Of a DNA stretch of 38,201 nucleotides, positions 1-8,500 are shown one piece after another; within the stretch, counting starts at the first letter, position 1, and the number at the start of each line of letters is the position of its first letter. The DNA lies in IMG/VR virus record IMGVR_UViG_3300044970_001442, positions 1 to 38,201 of that record. One strand, given 5' to 3'. The DNA is from a virus. The notes under the pieces are model-generated. The model saw only the letters and a program-made list of their open reading frames with translations, did no database searches and was not told where the DNA came from. The position numbers and the translations under genes were made by a program.

Positions 1-1171
1 TATTATTTTCAATACTCCAGTAGATATTACTAGAATTCTCAGATCCAACAGACTCTTCAATATATTTTAAGATTTCTTTTAGAATTCTAATCTGTCCTTG
101 TATAGGTGTATAATTGTGCTGCCATTCAGCTACTTGAACAAAGTTAGGTAATTCAAATACCTGTATACCTGCACTATTTCCTCCGGTTCCTAATGCAGGA
201 TCTAAAGCTACAGCATAGATAAAGTCTTTGCTAGGTTGTTTATACCATCGAGTTTGCCCCATGTTCATAATAGGAGCTTTACCTTCTAACCCAGCTAAAC
301 AGATGCTATTAACTAATGTCTCGTCATAAACTAAAAATTCGCAATTGTATTCTCGTCTAAATCTTTCTTCGCCAATTCTACTTCTTTCCTGTGTTGCCCA
401 TGCGTCATCTCTATCTGGATGCTCGCTCCAAAGACATGTGAACGGAAAGAATCCATTAATTCCTACTTCTTGTTCATTGCCGTATTCGTCAAATTTTTTA
501 TTTGCTTCTTTCCATATATTAGCAAACGTATCTTCATCGCTATTAGGTGTACTGGTAATAATTGCCTTACCACCTGTTGCCAGTGTCGGCGATATAGAAG
601 TCCAAAACTCATCAGCGATGTTTGGAGGAACAAACGCAAACTCATCACAATACAGTAGCGAGATACTCATACCACGACCAGTATTACCAGTAGTTGTAGT
701 TGATATAATACGACTACCGTTGTCGAACTCAATGCTGCCTTTGTTATAATTAATTACGCCGCAGCGAATATGGTCCGGACACAGCTCATATGCATAACGC
801 ACACGTTGCATGATTTCCTGCGAGCCTGTATATTTGTGTGCAGAGATTAGAATGGTCTGGTCCGGGTGAAACATTGCATACCACAATAAGTATCCTGCTG
901 CACAAGTTGTCTTACCCATCTGACGGGGTAACATATTAATATTAAACCTGTGTCCGTGATATGCATCTAGTAATCTATTTTGATATTCAAAAGGCTCGAA
1001 CAGCATCTTACCTTTTACAGGATGCTGAATATAAAAGAAATTATTACAAAAATAATGATATCCCTGGCTGTCATCAGCACACTGTAGCAAATCTTGAATT
1101 TGCAATTCAGTAAAGGATTCTTTTGTATGTGCCTTTTTAGTTAAGACACCATCTAAACTTTTACTTGCCAT
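1..1171 (-). CDS. 17: Terminase large subunit gp17 (3' end beyond window)
   Basis: Motor ATPase and nuclease that packages DNA into the prohead. My own translation of the minus strand from the ATG at 1169-1171 gives 390 residues open to the left edge. Seen: Walker A RQMGKTT at about residues 83-89, Walker B LLYCDEF at about 172-178, coupling motif TSTPN at about 206-210, and the first acidic residue of the RNase H-like nuclease in VALDPALG (Asp near 324). This is the T4 gp17 order; the N-terminus is shorter than in T4, where the equivalent Asp is near 401. The start follows an intrinsic terminator, and a TGTAAATA box lies 5 nt before the ATG with only a weak AAGAG upstream, so the message may be leaderless. 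The end of the nuclease domain is outside the window. Confidence 0.96.
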   Translation of the reverse strand, partial: MASKSLDGVLTKKAHTKESFTELQIQDLLQCADDSQGYHYFCNNFFYIQHPVKGKMLFEPFEYQNRLLDAYHGHRFNINMLPRQMGKTTCAAGYLLWYAMFHPDQTILISAHKYTGSQEIMQRVRYAYELCPDHIRCGVINYNKGSIEFDNGSRIISTTTTGNTGRGMSISLLYCDEFAFVPPNIADEFWTSISPTLATGGKAIITSTPNSDEDTFANIWKEANKKFDEYGNEQEVGINGFFPFTCLWSEHPDRDDAWATQERSRIGEERFRREYNCEFLVYDETLVNSICLAGLEGKAPIMNMGQTRWYKQPSKDFIYAVALDPALGTGGNSAGIQVFELPNFVQVAEWQHNYTPIQGQIRILKEILKYIEESVGSENSSNIYWSIENN

Positions 1172-1176
1172 ACTCT

Positions 1177-1184
1177 TATTTACA
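1177..1184 (-). promoter_or_regulatory. Putative T4-type late promoter for gp17
   Basis: TGTAAATA on the minus strand, one mismatch from AATAAATA, exactly 5 nt before the gp17 ATG and directly after the upstream terminator. Since gp17 is cut off from upstream transcription by that terminator, it needs its own promoter, which supports this call. With T4 late spacing the transcript would start at or next to the ATG. Confidence 0.5.
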
Positions 1185-1186
1185 AT

Positions 1187-1211
1187 AAAAAAGCGGGCTC
1201 AGGGCCCGCTT
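1187..1211 (-). terminator. Rho-independent terminator upstream of gp17
   Basis: Perfect 8-bp GC-rich stem (1191-1198 with 1204-1211, core GCGGGC/GCCCGC) and a 5-nt loop. On the minus strand it is followed by six T residues (complement of 1187-1192). It ends the minus-strand transcript after the 206-residue gene and separates it from gp17. Confidence 0.9.
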
Positions 1212-1229
1212 TGAATGCACGAATGCATA

Positions 1230-1850
1230 TTATTGATTCTTAATATTATTATAAAGAGTGTCTAGTCTATTTTTGATACCTTCTAATGCCATAGGATTAT
1301 CGCCCCTGTAAGGTTTGTCACTATAGCTATCTTTAGGCTTGTGTAAATCGTCGCCCGTATCTATTGGGAAATTATCTGTGCCCATTGCTACGTCTGGACT
1401 ATTGGCATATTCATCGCCTAACATCGGCTCTTTTTTCATTATGGATAATCCAGGCATTACGATATCATCGTCATCATGTGAATGATCATGATCGTCAGCA
1501 CCTTGCTCTAAATTGCGAAGAATGTTCATTAAATCTCTGATGCCGCCACTACCTGAACCATTCATGCTGACATTCATACTGACATTGTCTTGTTGTTTGC
1601 TCATAGAAGGCATACTCATAGGACCCATGCCGCATTCGTCCATTTCTTGTTGAACTTCGTCTGCGAGCTGATCTAAAGACTCATCTTTTTTATTCATAGC
1701 TTGTTTGATAGCCTTATCTCTTGAACCCATGTATTCATCTTTACCTGATTCAATTTCGCCATCGCCGTCATAGTCTTGTTTTGCTTTTTCTGACTCTTGT
1801 ACTGGCTGATCTAATTCAGCTATGCGAGCCATTAATTCTTGAAAGTTCAT
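1230..1850 (-). CDS. Unknown acidic protein with EF-hand-like loop; possible internal head protein
   Basis: 206 residues, not recognised as a named family. The N-terminus MNFQELMARIAELDQ is a short amphipathic segment with IAE, a possible T4 prohead-protease (gp21) cleavage motif of the form (I/L)-x-E. Residues of about 27-41 (DYDGDGEIESGKDEY) read as an EF-hand/dockerin-like calcium loop, followed by GSRDKAIKQAM. The middle is rich in Met, Ser and Gly, with an Asp/His run (DDHDHSHDDDD) that could bind metal. SD AAGGAAAATAAC precedes the ATG, 1 nt after the stop of the upstream gene. Last gene before a terminator. The head role is inferred from the N-terminal motif and position only. Confidence 0.75.
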   Translation of the reverse strand: MNFQELMARIAELDQPVQESEKAKQDYDGDGEIESGKDEYMGSRDKAIKQAMNKKDESLDQLADEVQQEMDECGMGPMSMPSMSKQQDNVSMNVSMNGSGSGGIRDLMNILRNLEQGADDHDHSHDDDDIVMPGLSIMKKEPMLGDEYANSPDVAMGTDNFPIDTGDDLHKPKDSYSDKPYRGDNPMALEGIKNRLDTLYNNIKNQ

Positions 1851-1851
1851 G

Positions 1852-2478
1852 TTATTTTCCTTTTCTTGGGTCAGGATTACCTTTTTGACCGGTTAATACA
1901 CTTTTAGATGTTTCACTTTTAGCAGATGCTGCTACTTTTTCTTTAGGTGCAGATTTAGCTAAAATTTTGTCATTAACACCTTTGTATTGTGTAGGTTGCG
2001 AATCTTTACTTGCTTTAGATAACTCTTTTAAAAGACTGCTAATTTTTTTATCACCTACTGTATCTTGATAATTTTCTTTTTGATAATCTTGATTTAATAA
2101 TGCTTCTTTTTTATCAGAATTTAAATGCTCAGTGTTTAATTCAATTTCGTCTTCTTCTTTAAGACTTCTGACTCTGATACAACAAGCATCTAGTCCAGTC
2201 TGCTCTGACATATAAGCAGTTAGTACTTGACTAGTAGTTGGATAATCTAGCTCAACATCAAATACAGTCATTTGAGTGTTTTCTAATGTAGGGAAATCTA
2301 ATAATTTAGGCTGAATAGGAGTAGTTTTGCCCTTGTTAAAACTAGAAACTTTGTACTTTTCTAGTGCGGCTTTCATAGTGTCTTCAATGTGCTCGGGAAG
2401 ATCACCCGCAATTTTTATCTTAAAAGGATACTTCTTTTCTTCTAAACTTTCAATTAGATAGTCTTTAAATGATTTCAT
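1852..2478 (-). CDS. Probable internal head protein with T4-like capsid-targeting N-terminus
   Basis: 208 residues, unknown family. The first 11 residues, MKSFKDYLIES, line up position by position with the T4 capsid-targeting sequence MKTYQEFIAEA of internal proteins and Alt, with Glu10-Ser11 at the place of the gp21 cleavage site. In T4 that peptide directs proteins into the prohead core and is then cut off. The middle is mixed alpha/beta with CCIRVRSL; the tail (about 150-208) is Lys/Ser/Ala-rich and basic, as expected of a DNA-associated internal protein. Start chosen at the ATG with AGGA 8 nt upstream and a late promoter at 2497-2504. Sits between the gp16 and gp17 genes. Confidence 0.8.
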   Translation of the reverse strand: MKSFKDYLIESLEEKKYPFKIKIAGDLPEHIEDTMKAALEKYKVSSFNKGKTTPIQPKLLDFPTLENTQMTVFDVELDYPTTSQVLTAYMSEQTGLDACCIRVRSLKEEDEIELNTEHLNSDKKEALLNQDYQKENYQDTVGDKKISSLLKELSKASKDSQPTQYKGVNDKILAKSAPKEKVAASAKSETSKSVLTGQKGNPDPRKGK

Positions 2479-2496
2479 GTTCGATTCCTGATAATA

Positions 2497-2504
2497 TATT
2501 TATT
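2497..2504 (-). promoter_or_regulatory. T4-type late promoter for the internal-protein pair
   Basis: AATAAATA on the minus strand, overlapping the stop codon region of the gp16 gene, with 18 nt to the next ATG, enough for an SD-bearing leader (CAGGAATCGAAC). Confidence 0.65.
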
Positions 2505-2973
2505 TCATATTCTTAAGTTTTTCAATTAGGCTATTGCGATCTGAAATAATTACACCGGTACCAGTTATGTCGGCATCTGTATCATTTCTAGAATCTTGGT
2601 CAATTTTTTGCTTTTTCAACTGCAATTCAACCATTTTAAGCTTCTTGTCAATTTTAGCTGCTTTGGCATCAATAGCATTTTTAAGCATAGTGCTAGCCAC
2701 TTCAAAAACACGCCCACTGTAACGTGCTTCTACATTCATACCTAAATCCATAAGATCATCAAAGGCATCTGTAGCACGTTGAGCTAATGCATCAAATTCT
2801 TCATCACTAACATCCCCTAAGCCCTTTACTTGAGGAAGTGCGGCAGCAATTTTATCGAACTCGCTAATATCTCTTAACAAAGGAGCCGCTGATTCAGTAG
2901 CTTTTGTTTTTTCTTCTTTTTTGATAATCTTTTTACTTTCGGGCAAGTTCAGAATTTCTTCTAATTTTTTCAT
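2500..2973 (-). CDS. 16: Terminase small subunit gp16 (probable)
   Basis: 157 residues. The small terminase recognises DNA and stimulates the gp17 motor; in T4 it is 164 residues and forms rings through a central helical pair. Here residues of about 60-135 are a long helical stretch (DAFDDLMDLGMNVEARYSG, then heptad-like Lys/Leu repeats MVELQLKKQK), resembling the T4 gp16 core in which an aligned DD..G precedes a coiled coil. The N-terminus is Lys/Glu-rich and probably disordered. It lies between gp4 and gp17 on the same strand. No SD is seen; GATAAGTA lies 5 nt before the ATG. Assignment rests on size, helical pattern and context, so it is less sure than gp17. Confidence 0.7.
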   Translation of the reverse strand: MKKLEEILNLPESKKIIKKEEKTKATESAAPLLRDISEFDKIAAALPQVKGLGDVSDEEFDALAQRATDAFDDLMDLGMNVEARYSGRVFEVASTMLKNAIDAKAAKIDKKLKMVELQLKKQKIDQDSRNDTDADITGTGVIISDRNSLIEKLKNMK

Positions 2974-2978
2974 ATACT

Positions 2979-2986
2979 TACTTATC
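2979..2986 (-). promoter_or_regulatory. Weak late-promoter-like box before gp16
   Basis: GATAAGTA on the minus strand, 5 nt (AGTAT) from the ATG: the same geometry and spacer as the tube-fold gene at 4854, but with two differences from the AATAAATA box. Confidence 0.3.
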
Positions 2987-3419
2987 TTAGATTTCCATTG
3001 TGAAACAAATCTTGCTCGTTTAGCACTCTAAATTTTATGCCTTGTCTGCCACACCATGCTTGAGCAGCTCTCCATTTGACTTGGTTTTTGGCCCACTGTA
3101 ATTGATTATTGCGATTCTTTCCTGCTTTTTCTAATAATGTTTGACTCTGGGGTTTGACTTCAATTAACTCAGCTTTCATGATACCGTTTTTATCTGCATA
3201 TTGAATAAAAAAGTCAGGCACATATACTGTTTGACGTCCAGTGAACGGATCTTTATAAGGAATTTTTACGGCTTCACTAGCCCATTTTATAATACGAGGA
3301 TCTTTATCACAGAAATTCATGAAATACCACTCCCAACTACTTCTGTAAGTTGGCAGATGGTTCCCTACATATTTGTCAGGATTTTTAATTTGAAATTTGC
3401 CACGTGCCCAGCGACTCAT
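2982..3419 (-). CDS. 4: Head completion protein gp4 (TnsA-like nuclease fold)
   Basis: 145 residues, close to T4 gp4 (also called gp50, 150 residues), which acts on filled heads before tail attachment. The sequence shows a PD-(D/E)xK nuclease pattern as in TnsA: Glu30 in RSSWEWYFM, Asp69 in VYVPDFFI, and Glu87-Val-Lys89 in ELIEVKPQ. The Trp-rich N-terminus (SRWARGKF, SSWEWYF) is typical of this family in marine T4-like phages. The ATG overlaps the stop of the preceding gene as ATGA, implying translational coupling. Catalytic residues look intact, so nuclease activity is plausible but not shown. Confidence 0.88.
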   Translation of the reverse strand: MSRWARGKFQIKNPDKYVGNHLPTYRSSWEWYFMNFCDKDPRIIKWASEAVKIPYKDPFTGRQTVYVPDFFIQYADKNGIMKAELIEVKPQSQTLLEKAGKNRNNQLQWAKNQVKWRAAQAWCGRQGIKFRVLNEQDLFHNGNLR

Positions 3420-3790
3420 TGTGCAATATTACGACTTTCAAATGTCTCGTCATTTACAATTAATCTAAAACCTAAAGCACTACTTTTTTCTCTGTACAAG
3501 TTTAAGACTTCTGCTACTACTTGACTAAGTTGAACATCTGACAGACCTTCTAAAGTGTCTATCAGTCTCATAGGAGGAACACTGTCGATCCTGGCTTGAT
3601 TTAATAAAACAATGGCTGTGCTTTTTGCTGCTTGTTCATCGAACCCTCTTTTGAGAAAGAATCCTAATACAGCATCTATTTGATTGCTAGGAAAGGTTAT
3701 CTGATGAGTAAAATATTTGTCAAAAAAACTGCGAACTTCATCTGCTGTATCTGTACTAGCAGCCGTGGGTAAATTAGTTCTTGTATTCAT
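3416..3790 (-). CDS. Unknown protein, likely virion assembly factor
   Basis: 124 residues, no named family recognised. Mostly helical; contains a stretch FPSNQIDAVLGFFLKRGFD and a second LNQARIDSVPPMRLIDTLEG, with no membrane segment, Cys pair or catalytic signature. Start overlaps the upstream stop (TAATG) and its own stop overlaps the gp4 start (ATGA), so it is translated as a unit with the tube-fold protein and gp4. That context suggests a virion or assembly role. The function is not identifiable from sequence alone. Confidence 0.8.
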   Translation of the reverse strand: MNTRTNLPTAASTDTADEVRSFFDKYFTHQITFPSNQIDAVLGFFLKRGFDEQAAKSTAIVLLNQARIDSVPPMRLIDTLEGLSDVQLSQVVAEVLNLYREKSSALGFRLIVNDETFESRNIAQ

Positions 3791-4854
3791 TATCTACCTA
3801 AATTTCTAGCCGAAGCTTGAGTTGAATTATTTTGATTTATATCGCTGATAGGGAATCTTGTATTATTAACGCCACTTACATATTGATTACTAGCTGCTGT
3901 TAAACCCCTAACAGTCATATTTTGTAACTCTTGATTAATACCTGTATTAGATAATGCTCTAGTATTCTGATATGTATTCACAGCTCTAATTGCAGTTGCA
4001 ACAAAATTTTCTGGGCTTGAAAATGCTTGTCCGCTGCTTACTGCTCCAAATACATTTTCCACACCTGCAAGTACACCGCCGGCACCAAATAGTGTCCTTG
4101 TACCACCACCACCTAAGCTTATCGGACTAGGTGTTCTGTCATAATGATCAGTAGCAAAACCAGTTGGACTATTAACTGAAACTCTGCCGTTATCATAATA
4201 AACAGCTTCATATGCCAAGGTCATCGTTTGCTCAGCCGGAGTATTATTACTATAGTCCAAACTATCGTGATTCCATGCTGTGATAATAGGGTTCACTAAA
4301 GTATAGCTGTTCCAGTAACGTCTTGCCATTTGGTAAATTACAATCTTATCAAAAAATGGAATGCTGCTATTATTGTCCAAACCATACGGTGCTTTATGAA
4401 AAGAACTGTTAAGCATGGCATTTCTTGTATAGGTACTAAACACTCTCGATGTTATAGGATCTGCATAGTAATAACTAAAATAATTTTCCCATAACTGTCT
4501 GGTTACACCTAAATTATCATCATGAAACTTAATAGTAATAGGTTGATAGTCAACCTTAGTTTGTACAACTTTTTTTCTATTATATTGATTAAGTGTTTCC
4601 GATGTAATAGTATACTTTGGCAAATCAGCACTTTTAACTAAAACATTAATTTCGTTTTGATGTTGATATTTAAAATTTAAACTTTTTAAACTATTTGTGT
4701 TGATATGAAAACTAACGTGAAATAAAAACTTATGCTTAGGCATCAGCCTGAAGCTGTCGTCAACGAATGTTCGTGCGGCGTGTCTAAAATCCCCTAAGTT
4801 ACCTTTAGGATTTAACAAGCCGGTGGTAAATTGTCTAAGTGCTTTACTAGTCAT
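3790..4854 (-). CDS. Tube-fold baseplate/tail protein, gp54- or gp48-like
   Basis: 354 residues. Residues of about 55-130 (PKYTITSETLNQYNRKK, then VDYQPITIKFHDD and a Tyr-rich helix) follow the same beta-strand order as the gp19 tube protein next door. T4 gp48 (364 residues) and gp54 (320 residues), which cap the baseplate and start the tube, share this fold. Residues of about 195-230 (TMTLAYEAVYYDNG) match the last tube strand. The C-terminal third is Asn/Ser/Gly-rich, low complexity. Which of gp48 or gp54 it matches, or a separate tube-like paralogue, cannot be settled here. AATAAATA lies exactly 5 nt before the ATG and there is no SD. Confidence 0.7.
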   Translation of the reverse strand: MTSKALRQFTTGLLNPKGNLGDFRHAARTFVDDSFRLMPKHKFLFHVSFHINTNSLKSLNFKYQHQNEINVLVKSADLPKYTITSETLNQYNRKKVVQTKVDYQPITIKFHDDNLGVTRQLWENYFSYYYADPITSRVFSTYTRNAMLNSSFHKAPYGLDNNSSIPFFDKIVIYQMARRYWNSYTLVNPIITAWNHDSLDYSNNTPAEQTMTLAYEAVYYDNGRVSVNSPTGFATDHYDRTPSPISLGGGGTRTLFGAGGVLAGVENVFGAVSSGQAFSSPENFVATAIRAVNTYQNTRALSNTGINQELQNMTVRGLTAASNQYVSGVNNTRFPISDINQNNSTQASARNLGR

Positions 4855-4859
4855 ATACT

Positions 4860-4867
4860 TATTTATT
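4860..4867 (-). promoter_or_regulatory. T4-type late promoter, predicted leaderless start
   Basis: AATAAATA on the minus strand, followed by AGTAT and then the ATG of the tube-fold gene. It lies about 37 nt downstream of the gp19 terminator, so it is needed to restart transcription. Confidence 0.65.
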
Positions 4868-4902
4868 AGTAAAGATTATATACGTAGTTTATAAAAACTC
4901 AT

Positions 4903-4929
4903 AAAAAAAGCAGCGAAAGCTGCTTTTTT
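4903..4929 (-). terminator. Rho-independent terminator after gp19
   Basis: Perfect 11-bp stem AAAAAAGCAGC (4904-4914) with GCTGCTTTTTT (4919-4929), loop GAAA on the plus strand. On the minus strand it is followed by a T run and begins 2 nt after the gp19 stop. It probably ends the strong gp18-gp19 transcript. Confidence 0.9.
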
Positions 4930-4931
4930 AA

Positions 4932-5558
4932 TTATACACCAGCACCTGTTGCTAATACACCAACAGTTCTGCCAACGACTGTGCCAAGACCAGTACCAGT
5001 AGGAGTTTGAACACAATTATCTGGCTGAATAGTTAAGTCAATTGTTGCAGGAGTCTGCTCACTGTATGCTAATGACTGATAGTTAACAGCAGTTAAGAAG
5101 CATCCGTAGCACTCCCAAGTTTCTAAAATTGAAGGAGTGTTAACACCGTTACCACCGTCTAACATTTCAATACGTAAATTGAATTTGTAGTCAATAGCAC
5201 TAGCTGCTGAACTTTGCTCTAAGAAGTCAAATTGTTTCTGTAACTGTTCGCCTACAAGTTTTTGTACGCTACCACTAACATCGTCACGTAAGGTAATAGC
5301 CATGGTCGCCCAAGTATGCTTACCAGCGTAATTAATCTTACTGTTATAAATTTCAATTGTCTGAGGCTGAAAAGACAAGTTTGGTCTAGCTGCGGACTGT
5401 ACTTGTTTTGTCAACTCGGTTGTTGGAGTTGATACTCCAAAATTTTCAAACATCACTCTAAAGCGATATTTTAATTTTGGCATTAACATACCTTGTGCTG
5501 AAGCTGATTGATCGCTAGCTAAAGGTACTGTAAATTTAGATAATGATGAAATTGCCAT
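4932..5558 (-). CDS. 19: Tail tube protein gp19
   Basis: 208 residues (T4 gp19 has 163). It forms the inner tube of the contractile tail. The pattern KLKYRFRVMFENFG at the N-terminus, the PQTIEIYNSKINYAGKHTW region, ITLRDDVSGSV, a helix (LVGEQLQKQFDFLEQ) and ECYGCFLTAVNYQSLAYSE is the usual tube fold of T4-like phages. It directly follows the sheath gene (stop at 5574) with SD AAGGAAAAAC before the ATG, the usual gp18-gp19 pairing, and is followed by a terminator. The C-terminus has a short Gly/Thr-rich extension. Confidence 0.93.
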   Translation of the reverse strand: MAISSLSKFTVPLASDQSASAQGMLMPKLKYRFRVMFENFGVSTPTTELTKQVQSAARPNLSFQPQTIEIYNSKINYAGKHTWATMAITLRDDVSGSVQKLVGEQLQKQFDFLEQSSAASAIDYKFNLRIEMLDGGNGVNTPSILETWECYGCFLTAVNYQSLAYSEQTPATIDLTIQPDNCVQTPTGTGLGTVVGRTVGVLATGAGV

Positions 5559-5573
5559 TTTGTTTTTCCTTTA

Positions 5574-8500
5574 TTAACCTAACGAAGCGATTTCGCCAGT
5601 ATTCTTTAAGCGTAGTGGAATATAAATGAATTCAACTGCCTTAACTGGTTCAATAGCAATGTCGATGTATAGTTCGTTACGATCAATTCTACTTGGAGTA
5701 TTGTTACTTTCGTCACATACTACAATGTAATCGTAAATTGCTCTTTGTCCTACTAGTTCTAGTAATAGACTTTCTACTTGAGCTTTTATTTCGTCTCTAG
5801 TAATTTTGTCATTGGGTTCAAAAATGTAAGGCTTAGCCAATGCATTTAACTGTCTACGTAAGTAAACTACTAAACGTGCAACATTGATCCTGTCTAATGA
5901 ACTAGCACCTCTTGCACGGGTCTTCTGTCCATAGTTTACAAGTCCAGTACCTGTGAAGAATGTAATAGGATTAATTTTTTGTTCATAAAGAGTGTCACGT
6001 TGTCCAGTGTTTAATGCTACACTGCTGAACTCTCCTTCGGAATCAATATATCCTACTGCTGTTGCATTTGTAATTCCACCACGACGAATACCTGCTGGTG
6101 CAAACCAAGGATAAGCAACTTGGTCATTAAGAGCAATAGTTCTTAACATCATGTGACTTGGAGGTACAGCGATGTTGTTACCGAAGTTGTCGCTGCTGAA
6201 TCCCCATGGATAAAACATACCCATATATTCGTCAAAGCTTGCAGCACCGATGTCATTGTCTTCTAATGCACCGTTTTGATTGCTACCCCATGCTAATAAA
6301 CTAGTAGCATCTGCTGTTAGACGAGCTGGAGTGTCGCCTACTACGAATGCTGTTAGTCCTCTGTCGTAGTTTAGAGTAATCATTTCGCCAATTAGTTCTG
6401 AATATCCTGGGCAAGCTATTAGATTAAACACACGACTTTCTTCGTCTCTAATTTGCTGATTGCTATTTGCCACTGCTTGGAGAGCTTTAACTACAACAGC
6501 TCTTTGAGCTTTACGTCCAAAACTACCTGAACCATCTGCTTGATTAGGACTTTCTGTAACCCAACGATGTGGATGATAGCTAGTCATAGGTTGGCCACCT
6601 GCACTTTCTTCGGCAGGGCTTGTAGCGAATCTGATATTTCTATCTGTTACATCAATATAATTTCTTTCAAAACGCTTAACGTTAAATCCGCTACGACGTA
6701 AGTTCCATAATAGCATACCTCTTGGATATAATGCTGGATCAGGTGCATCTGGATCTACATAGCCGCTTACTATTAAAGCATCAATAGCTCCTGCTTCGTC
6801 ACTATTAGCACCAGAGGTGTTGTAACGTGCATCTGCAAATAATACGCCGTCTTCAGTAGTTTGATCTGTCTTATCTACTAATACCCACTTGTTTACTGGT
6901 TGTCCTGGAAGATCATTGTTAAATTTGTAGATAATAGGATAATTTTCAATATCGCTAGTATCAATCCAGATATCTCCAGTGGCTAAAGCAGTTCCATCGC
7001 TTTGTAGTTCTGGTGTAGTAGCACTAACGATAGGTCCTGCTGGATCTGTACCGTTAGCATAAAAAGGACTTGTAGCTGTTCTATATCCAACCCAGTCACT
7101 TCCATCATGAATCAATAGGTCTACTTCATCAACTACACTGCTATACCATAATTGACCGTCTTCAGTTAAGCTTGCAGGTGCATCTGTATCTGCAACATAA
7201 ACTAAAGGATGCCATAAACTTGCAATGAAATCTTGATTTAATTCATCTTCGGCCGGTGCTGTTCTTAAGTTAGCAGTACCTGTACCGTAACTACCGCTTG
7301 TTGGTTCAAAAATAAATGCTGCAAATCCCATGTCGCTTAAAGGTGTACTAGTACCGTCGTTGAGTCTAAAATCTCCACCTTTCTTATGAGTAATTACGAC
7401 TCTATTCGAGCTATCAACACTTGCTTCAATATTAGTAAATCCAGCTGCATTAATTGCAGATACAACTCGATCTGCATCGCTTGCTGATGGAGGATCTGGC
7501 ACGCTAAATGATACAGTTTTAGCTGTATCTAAACTTCCGCTACCTACTAGACTTTCTGCAATGGTAAAAGTGTTAGTTCCTGAAGTAAATGTACTAGCAG
7601 TAATTGCACTAGAACGAATAATTGTAGGTCCTACAGCTGATCTACGGAATAGTTTGAAGTTTGCTCTTAATACATTACCAGTATCGCCTACTCTTTCATT
7701 GTAATTGCTTTGAACATAAAGAGCACCGACTGAAATGTTCGCTCCGCCGGCACTAGCGTCTAAACCATAAATTGCAGCATGTCCATTAGCATAGATAGGA
7801 GCCGCTAGTGCTTCCCATAGCAATGTTGTGCCATTCCAACGTTTTACGCTCCAGTCTGCTCCGTTGTTAGGATTAGTTGTTTTAATCCATACTGAACCTG
7901 TTGGGCGAGGTGTAGTGTCATTTGTTTTCCATGTAGGAACTTCGGTGTGTTTGCTGATTTGTAGTTTAGGAACAAAATAAGTTCCTGCTGTAATACCTAA
8001 ATCAGTTAAAATTGTACCTGCTGGACCAGCACTGATTGTAACACGTGATGCTGGAGTTAATAAAGTACTGTCCCCGGCATCTGTATCGTCGTGCTCGTAA
8101 CCATAAATTTCTAATTTGCCATTTACTACAGCAGCCTTAACACCGTTCACTCCAATATTGATTTTTGTAGCAACATCTTGTACAGTACTGCCGCTTGGGC
8201 TGATTAAGTTATTGTTAATAAAAAATGTGTGTCCTGGAGTGACTGTAGGGTTAGCAACACTTCCTGTAACTGTTGGCCAACTTACTGACCATTCTTCGCT
8301 TCCTACTTCTACCCAGTCGCCGCCGTCTTGGCCGGGAGCAACTCCTCTACTTTTATACCATAAAGTTCCAGGATGTAATGTAGTTAGTGCTGCACTTGCA
8401 GTAGAATCCACTGCTACATATGCGTAGTCACCGATGGATCCAATATTATTTTTTGGTTGATTACCTGAAAGTAAACTAGTATCTGTAATAACTGTCGGAA

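Noticed and set aside
345-749. 134-residue open frame on the plus strand within gp17
   Set aside because: Lies entirely antisense to the terminase, whose motifs are intact; no SD.
1491-1500. Possible repeat of Asp/His codons near 1470-1500 as a CRISPR or tandem repeat
   Set aside because: Short and coding (DHDHSHDDDD); no spacers or regular unit. No CRISPR array or tRNA gene was seen anywhere in the window.
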